From contig DATGSF010000074.1 in NCBI GenBank assembly GCA_035302865.1, positions 1 to 20,115 of the forward strand: a stretch of DNA of 20,115 nt, written 5' to 3'. The stretch is from DATGSF01 sp035302865 (GTDB lineage: Bacteria; Bacteroidota; Bacteroidia; Chitinophagales; Chitinophagaceae). Shown in pieces: positions 15,356 through 20,115 of the stretch (position 1 is its first letter; the number at the start of each line of letters is the position of its first letter). A model generated the notes under the pieces. The model saw only the letters and a list, made by a program, of their open reading frames with translations. It was not told the DNA's origin and did not search any database. The translations under genes and the position numbers were made by a program.

Positions 15356-18300
15356 TTATTTAATTAAAGACACTTTGCGTTTTTCTATTATAAGCCCATC
15401 TCCTTTTAACACTATTTGATAAAAACCTGATGCATACTGACCTAAAGAAAACTCTGTGAATCCTTGAGAATTTAATAGCTCATGAATTTCTAATACCCTA
15501 CCATTAATATCTATTAATTCAATAGTAGCGACTCTATGTATTTCTTGTAACTCATAAAATACGCGTATTTTATCATTAGTTGGATTAGGAACTACTTCTA
15601 GTTTTACTTCTCTATCTTTTTTCTGAATAAGTGAATGCAGAATAGGAGAGCCATCATCAGCAAAACAACTATCCATATACATAGGAGCACTTTTTATTTC
15701 ACACCAATTATTTTTTAATCCTAATTGATAATTATGCACAGCAGACACATTTTGCGGAGGAAATACTCCATAAGCGCTTGAAGCAACTAGTCCATCCACA
15801 AACCAAGTCCAATCCAAAGCAATAAGTGGACCTACTACGGATGCATTAGAGTATTGACAAAAACAACCTTTAGGAAACACCCATATATATTCTTCTAAAT
15901 CTTTAGGTACTGTAATAGTATTGTCCACCACACAGCCATTATGATCCGTCAAGATAACTTGATAATGACCTCCAAAAGGTGTTTCCATAACTTGACCACT
16001 CATCCCGTTGCTCCAATTATAAGTACCATCCACTCCAGTAGCAGTTAATTCCAATAAATAAGGATCACAACTCAAAATCTCAAAATTCAATAAAGGCGGA
16101 TCTGGAGGGGGATGCACTGTCACAGTGAAGGGCATAGTCATTTGCGTACAACCCAAACTACTATTTAAATCAGTCATCATCACCTGATAAGTATAAGTGC
16201 CAGGAGTACTTAAATTCAAATTCAAACTAGTGCCAATTCCTGTAGCACTGCCAGACCAAACATACATATAATCGGGACCATAATCTGGTACAGAAAGAGT
16301 GAAGTTTTGATTCACACACACTTGACTCGGTCCCATTATATTGATAGGAGGAAGTTGTATCACCTCCACAGAAGTCATCCCTGTAGCAATTTTACATCCA
16401 TATTGGTCCATCCCTAATACCCAATAACCACCAGACTCAGTTACTGAATGAATAGGGCTGGTTCCGGCATGAATCTGCTCTGTTTGTTCATGCCAATAGT
16501 AGTGAGTAGGTAATGGGTTATTTTGATTAGTATTATTATAAGTAATATTCACTATTGTTCCCTCACAAACAGGCGAACCAGAATTGAAAATAGAGCCTTC
16601 TAAATTATTTTTAGTAATTTCAACTTCTACAGAATCTTTTGCCCAGCAACCATGAATATCAGTAACTGTCAAGTTGGGTCTTTTGGGATTTACTTCATCA
16701 TATACCTTTCCTATAGGATTAATACTACTCATATTATAACTATCATCATCGAAATCCCAATAATAACTGGTGATAGCTCCTGCCAATACTTGATGGCCTA
16801 ATTGAAAAGCTACATCATCCACACAGCCTGGCATGAATTCATTACTTGGATGGATGAATACATCCACCTCAGGGAAATCAGGTGTCGTGATGCTTACATA
16901 AGAAGTACAAGATGGATTTTGACCATCTCCAATCACTTGATAATACTCATGAGTAGTACCCGGAGCTTGATATATTGTAGTTTCCAAGCCAGTGCCTATT
17001 AAAGTAGAACCTTCATAATATGCTCTTTCACTTATTCTACCTATTGGGTACTCTGTACTATGATCATATAATGTTATTTTATACATCTCATTTGCTTGAT
17101 CACAACTTATATCATATCTCAAATCAGCAATATAAGGCACCTCAACTCCAATTATATTTTTGGATTTACAATCTTCTGAATATTCAATTACATAATTAAA
17201 TGTATGTAAGCCCGCTGCCAAAGCAGTAGCTGTAGCACTACCATCTGAATAATTTATTAAATTCAAAGTACTAATATTATCAACTATCCATTCTCCTCCA
17301 GTAATTGATGCAAATACAGATATATCTCCACAACTCTCTATATAACTAACAGAAACATCAGGAGGTGGAGGACAATTCACTGTATCTAAAATACAAGTAT
17401 CTACAATTATTACTGTGTTTGAAATACTAGAACATCCAAATACAGAATTAGTAACTACTACATAATGCTCTCCTGTATCAGTTGCATTATAACTTGAACC
17501 TCCAGGCCCTCCAGGAAACCACTCATACGTATTTGTTCCACCAACACCTGTAGTAACTGAAGCATTTAACCAAACATCAATAGGGGAGCATGTTAATATC
17601 GCACCTGTGGGAGACAGTACTGTTGCAGGAGCGGGCATTACGGTAATAGAAGGTGCAGTCACGGTAACAGAACCTTCACACCCATTAGCATGTTCTAAAG
17701 TTACTGTAGGACTAAAAGCTACTGGTGCATTACTTCCCGTAGTATGATACGTATGTGTAAGAGAAGTTGGGTAATTATATGTTTGAATCACCCCATCTCC
17801 CCAATTAACAGTAAAAATGCCGCTATTCAATGGTGTAAGCGTATTTACTTGTAAGGTGATTGGAGTACCCGAACAAACAGTATCACTAGGGAGTAAATCC
17901 ACCGAGGTAATGAAAGGTGCACCTTGTAAATGTACAGGATAAGTAATAATGTTTTCTATACCACATTTTTTAACCTTAGCTATTATAAATACATCTTGAC
18001 CAGCATTGGGTGGTATATTCCATTGAATTGCTACATCTGGACTATTGGCATCACTTACAACACTCCCTAAAAGCGGATGACTTAACTTCCAATTATAATA
18101 ATCTGCCTCTGTATAGTTAACTGAATAATTTTCTATAGTACTATGACAAACAGTATCAGAACCTGAAATAGCCAATGAGGGAAAAGGACCCTCCACATTA
18201 AAATGCAAAGTGTCCGAGGTACAAGACAGACCATCTGTGGTAATTCTTACAGCAGAAACTATTGCTGGAAATGTATTAAAATTAACATAAGTAAAATCTC

Positions 18301-20115
18301 CCAGAGAGGCGTTAACTGTTCCCCCACCAGAAACAAACCATTTAAATGTAGTACCAAACTCTACATTACCCGCTTTATACTTAGTTGGTATACCAGAACA
18401 TACATAAGCTGGACCTACAATACTATCAGGAGTGTTGGGTTGAGGCTGAACACTTATAAAATGTGATTCGGGAGAACAGAATTCAGCGCCCGTTACTCTT
18501 AATTTATATGTACCCGCATCATTAAAAGTATAAGAAAAAGATAAACCAGCTCCAGTAGCTATAATAGAATTTGAAGAATTAATAAGCTCCCAATCACCAC
18601 TATTAGTACCTGATAAAGAAAAACTACCACTGGAATTTTGACATAATACCTCAGGACCTGTTATTTCCTCGGCAGGTAAAATATTAATATCTATAAATGT
18701 TTTACTACCGCAATTTAAAACAGTATTATGATATTCTACAAACAATTGAATTGATCCAGATCCTATAGCACGCAATGCAATTTCATTTCTTTGATCTGTA
18801 GCCTCTAAAATAGCAGGACCGGTAACATGCCAATTAAACTCCGTTGAAGGCCATTTAGGCATTCTGTATATATATTGCTTCTCTTCACAAATTACTTCTG
18901 GACCTTGGATAGAACCTTGTCGAAGTATTACAGGAACTGCCTCAGAAACTATCATATTGCAACCCTCCCCACAACTCTCATACATTACCATTCCAAAACC
19001 AGTAGTTGCGTCTACATTATTCCATATTATTTCTGCCTCTTCATTGTTTGAACTTATTATACTTCCTCCAATGACACTCCAACTGTTGGCACTACAAGCC
19101 TCTTCAGTTGCAATAGAATAAGTCGCTACATCTCCTTCGCAAACAACTCTAGGGCAAGTAATTTCAATAGCTTTGCCTTCTGTTATCAAAATGTCTTGCG
19201 TATAAGTATCCGAACAACCACATGCATTTACTACTGTTAACGAAATAGTATAATTGCCTGCATTAGCATACTGATGAGATACTGAACTATTTGAAGCACC
19301 AGCAGACATAGGAGTTTGATGTCCATCTCCCCAATCCCATAAATAGGAAATAATAGGTGAGGAGGCACCAGAGGTAGATAAATCAATAAAATAAATATCA
19401 CTAAAAGTGCAAGCACTCAAAATTTCATCAACAGGATTAATAATGGGTAAAAAATAAGCTGTAGGCTTTTCAATAACCTCAACACAATAACTTGTTTCAA
19501 CAATACATCCCCAAGAGGTCGTTTCAATCAATAACACTTGACCAAATCCAACATCACCCCATTCTACTACACACTCTAAACCTGTATTACTACTTTGTCC
19601 TAAAGCACCACTAACTATCCATTCAAAACTGCTACCAACATTACCATTAGCATAATAAGTGACCTCGCTATGAGCACAAACCAACTGGCAACCCTGCTCT
19701 TCAAATTCGGGAGCTAAGGGATCACCATCTGGCTCATTCTCATTTTGTAAAGGTTGACATGCTAATTCCGTATTTGTTGTAATAAATGGGCTTGGACTTT
19801 CATGAACAATAATAGATAAACTGCCCGTATATATTACTTGATTATTAATATCTGTTACCTCTAAGTTCACACTTGCTGTTCCACTTTGATTATTCCAATG
19901 AATAGCAGCACCCAAAGAATTATTGGATAATATAGTTCCCATGTTATTTGGAACAATAGACCAATTATAATTATAAGAAGAATTAGAAAATTCAGGAGTA
20001 TATTCATAAATATCGCCTAAACAAAGCTCCTCCGAACCTAAAATATTTATTGTATTTTGTCCAAATATGCTAAAGGATAAAGTAAAAGATATAAATAATA
20101 GAAAAACCCTAAATC
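15356..20115 (-). CDS. Giant multi-PKD/Ig-like T9SS surface protein, start just beyond the right edge
   Basis: The frame is open from the stop at 15356 to the window edge, at least 1585 residues. The first in-window ATG (19942) is not the start: the 57 codons upstream encode FRVFLLFISFTLSFSIFGQ, a signal peptide core, then the mature chain. Only a few codons are missing. Repeated PKD/Ig-like units of 80-100 residues follow, many opening with a Cys-containing edge strand such as VCEGDVATYSI, VICEEKQYIYRM, VLCQNSSGSFSL, YVCSGIPTKYKA or QVCVNQNFTLSV. True PKD cores are LWDWGDGHQT (around 19340), VNWGDGVIQ (around 17800) and a variant YYWDFDDDS (around 16760). The last 80 residues are a T9SS type A sorting domain (VVPNPTNDKIRVFYEL, then ELIDINGRVLE, then LGQYASGFYQIVL). 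It is probably a surface adhesin-like protein; no catalytic motif is seen. Confidence 0.92.
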   Translation of the reverse strand, partial: FRVFLLFISFTLSFSIFGQNTINILGSEELCLGDIYEYTPEFSNSSYNYNWSIVPNNMGTILSNNSLGAAIHWNNQSGTASVNLEVTDINNQVIYTGSLSIIVHESPSPFITTNTELACQPLQNENEPDGDPLAPEFEEQGCQLVCAHSEVTYYANGNVGSSFEWIVSGALGQSSNTGLECVVEWGDVGFGQVLLIETTSWGCIVETSYCVEVIEKPTAYFLPIINPVDEILSACTFSDIYFIDLSTSGASSPIISYLWDWGDGHQTPMSAGASNSSVSHQYANAGNYTISLTVVNACGCSDTYTQDILITEGKAIEITCPRVVCEGDVATYSIATEEACSANSWSVIGGSIISSNNEEAEIIWNNVDATTGFGMVMYESCGEGCNMIVSEAVPVILRQGSIQGPEVICEEKQYIYRMPKWPSTEFNWHVTGPAILEATDQRNEIALRAIGSGSIQLFVEYHNTVLNCGSKTFIDINILPAEEITGPEVLCQNSSGSFSLSGTNSGDWELINSSNSIIATGAGLSFSYTFNDAGTYKLRVTGAEFCSPESHFISVQPQPNTPDSIVGPAYVCSGIPTKYKAGNVEFGTTFKWFVSGGGTVNASLGDFTYVNFNTFPAIVSAVRITTDGLSCTSDTLHFNVEGPFPSLAISGSDTVCHSTIENYSVNYTEADYYNWKLSHPLLGSVVSDANSPDVAIQWNIPPNAGQDVFIIAKVKKCGIENIITYPVHLQGAPFITSVDLLPSDTVCSGTPITLQVNTLTPLNSGIFTVNWGDGVIQTYNYPTSLTHTYHTTGSNAPVAFSPTVTLEHANGCEGSVTVTAPSITVMPAPATVLSPTGAILTCSPIDVWLNASVTTGVGGTNTYEWFPGGPGGSSYNATDTGEHYVVVTNSVFGCSSISNTVIIVDTCILDTVNCPPPPDVSVSYIESCGDISVFASITGGEWIVDNISTLNLINYSDGSATATALAAGLHTFNYVIEYSEDCKSKNIIGVEVPYIADLRYDISCDQANEMYKITLYDHSTEYPIGRISERAYYEGSTLIGTGLETTIYQAPGTTHEYYQVIGDGQNPSCTSYVSITTPDFPEVDVFIHPSNEFMPGCVDDVAFQLGHQVLAGAITSYYWDFDDDSYNMSSINPIGKVYDEVNPKRPNLTVTDIHGCWAKDSVEVEITKNNLEGSIFNSGSPVCEGTIVNITYNNTNQNNPLPTHYYWHEQTEQIHAGTSPIHSVTESGGYWVLGMDQYGCKIATGMTSVEVIQLPPINIMGPSQVCVNQNFTLSVPDYGPDYMYVWSGSATGIGTSLNLNLSTPGTYTYQVMMTDLNSSLGCTQMTMPFTVTVHPPPDPPLLNFEILSCDPYLLELTATGVDGTYNWSNGMSGQVMETPFGGHYQVILTDHNGCVVDNTITVPKDLEEYIWVFPKGCFCQYSNASVVGPLIALDWTWFVDGLVASSAYGVFPPQNVSAVHNYQLGLKNNWCEIKSAPMYMDSCFADDGSPILHSLIQKKDREVKLEVVPNPTNDKIRVFYELQEIHRVATIELIDINGRVLEIHELLNSQGFTEFSLGQYASGFYQIVLKGDGLIIEKRKVSLIK

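Noticed and set aside
16802..18466. Plus-strand open frames at 16802-17002 and 18203-18466
   Set aside because: They are antisense to the giant T9SS gene, low in complexity and without domains.
15356..20115. DNA tandem repeats or CRISPR-like array in the giant gene
   Set aside because: The repetition is at the level of protein folds (PKD/Ig-like units) with diverged sequence; no regularly spaced identical DNA repeats are seen.

Overview
The window looks like a chromosomal segment of a marine or freshwater Bacteroidota (Cytophagia/Flavobacteriia/Saprospiria-like). The evidence is the strong AT-richness, absence of obvious Shine-Dalgarno sites, a TAnnTTTG-type promoter box in front of a tRNA, a six-domain S1 protein of the Bacteroidota type, an SSC-type lipoprotein, and two secreted proteins with PKD folds and type IX secretion (T9SS) type A C-terminal sorting domains.

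Layout. Positions 1-115 hold the 3' end of an unidentified plus-strand gene. It faces a bidirectional terminator (321-357) shared with rpsA. A housekeeping block on the minus strand follows: rpsA (S1), a small EGF-like lipoprotein, tig (trigger factor), and a tRNA-Leu(UAG) with its own terminator and promoter.

Positions 4634-12603 form a very AT-rich glycan locus. The first plus-strand operon (4634-7277) encodes a dedicated acyl carrier protein, a FabH-like ketoacyl synthase III with an intact Cys-His-Asn triad, a membrane-anchored GT2 glycosyltransferase of the polyprenyl-phosphate sugar synthase type, and a GNAT acyltransferase, all packed with 3-base gaps or an overlap. A lone minus-strand glycosyltransferase-like gene (7358-8272) follows. 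The second plus-strand operon (8363-12603) encodes a GT8-like transferase, a GDP-mannose 3,5-epimerase homologue, and a large multi-spanning GT-C/TMTC-like protein with a C-terminal TPR tail. An EVE-domain protein lies 7 bases further on. A plausible reading is that the locus makes, acylates and transfers an unusual sugar: the GT2 enzyme loads a lipid carrier, the GT-C enzyme uses it on the periplasmic side, and the ACP/KAS III/GNAT trio supplies a non-acetyl acyl decoration. This is inference.

The right end (13315-20115, minus strand) carries two tandem exported T9SS cargo genes 13 bases apart. The upstream, larger one runs off the right edge: the frame stays open past its first in-window ATG and encodes a signal peptide, so the true start lies just outside the window. 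A strong 16-bp hairpin (13143-13181) sits in the convergent gap between the glycan/EVE genes and this secreted-protein pair. I found no CRISPR array, insertion sequence, phage gene or recognisable defence system. The best candidate for something undescribed is the ACP-KAS III-GT2-GNAT cassette together with the TPR-tailed GT-C enzyme.
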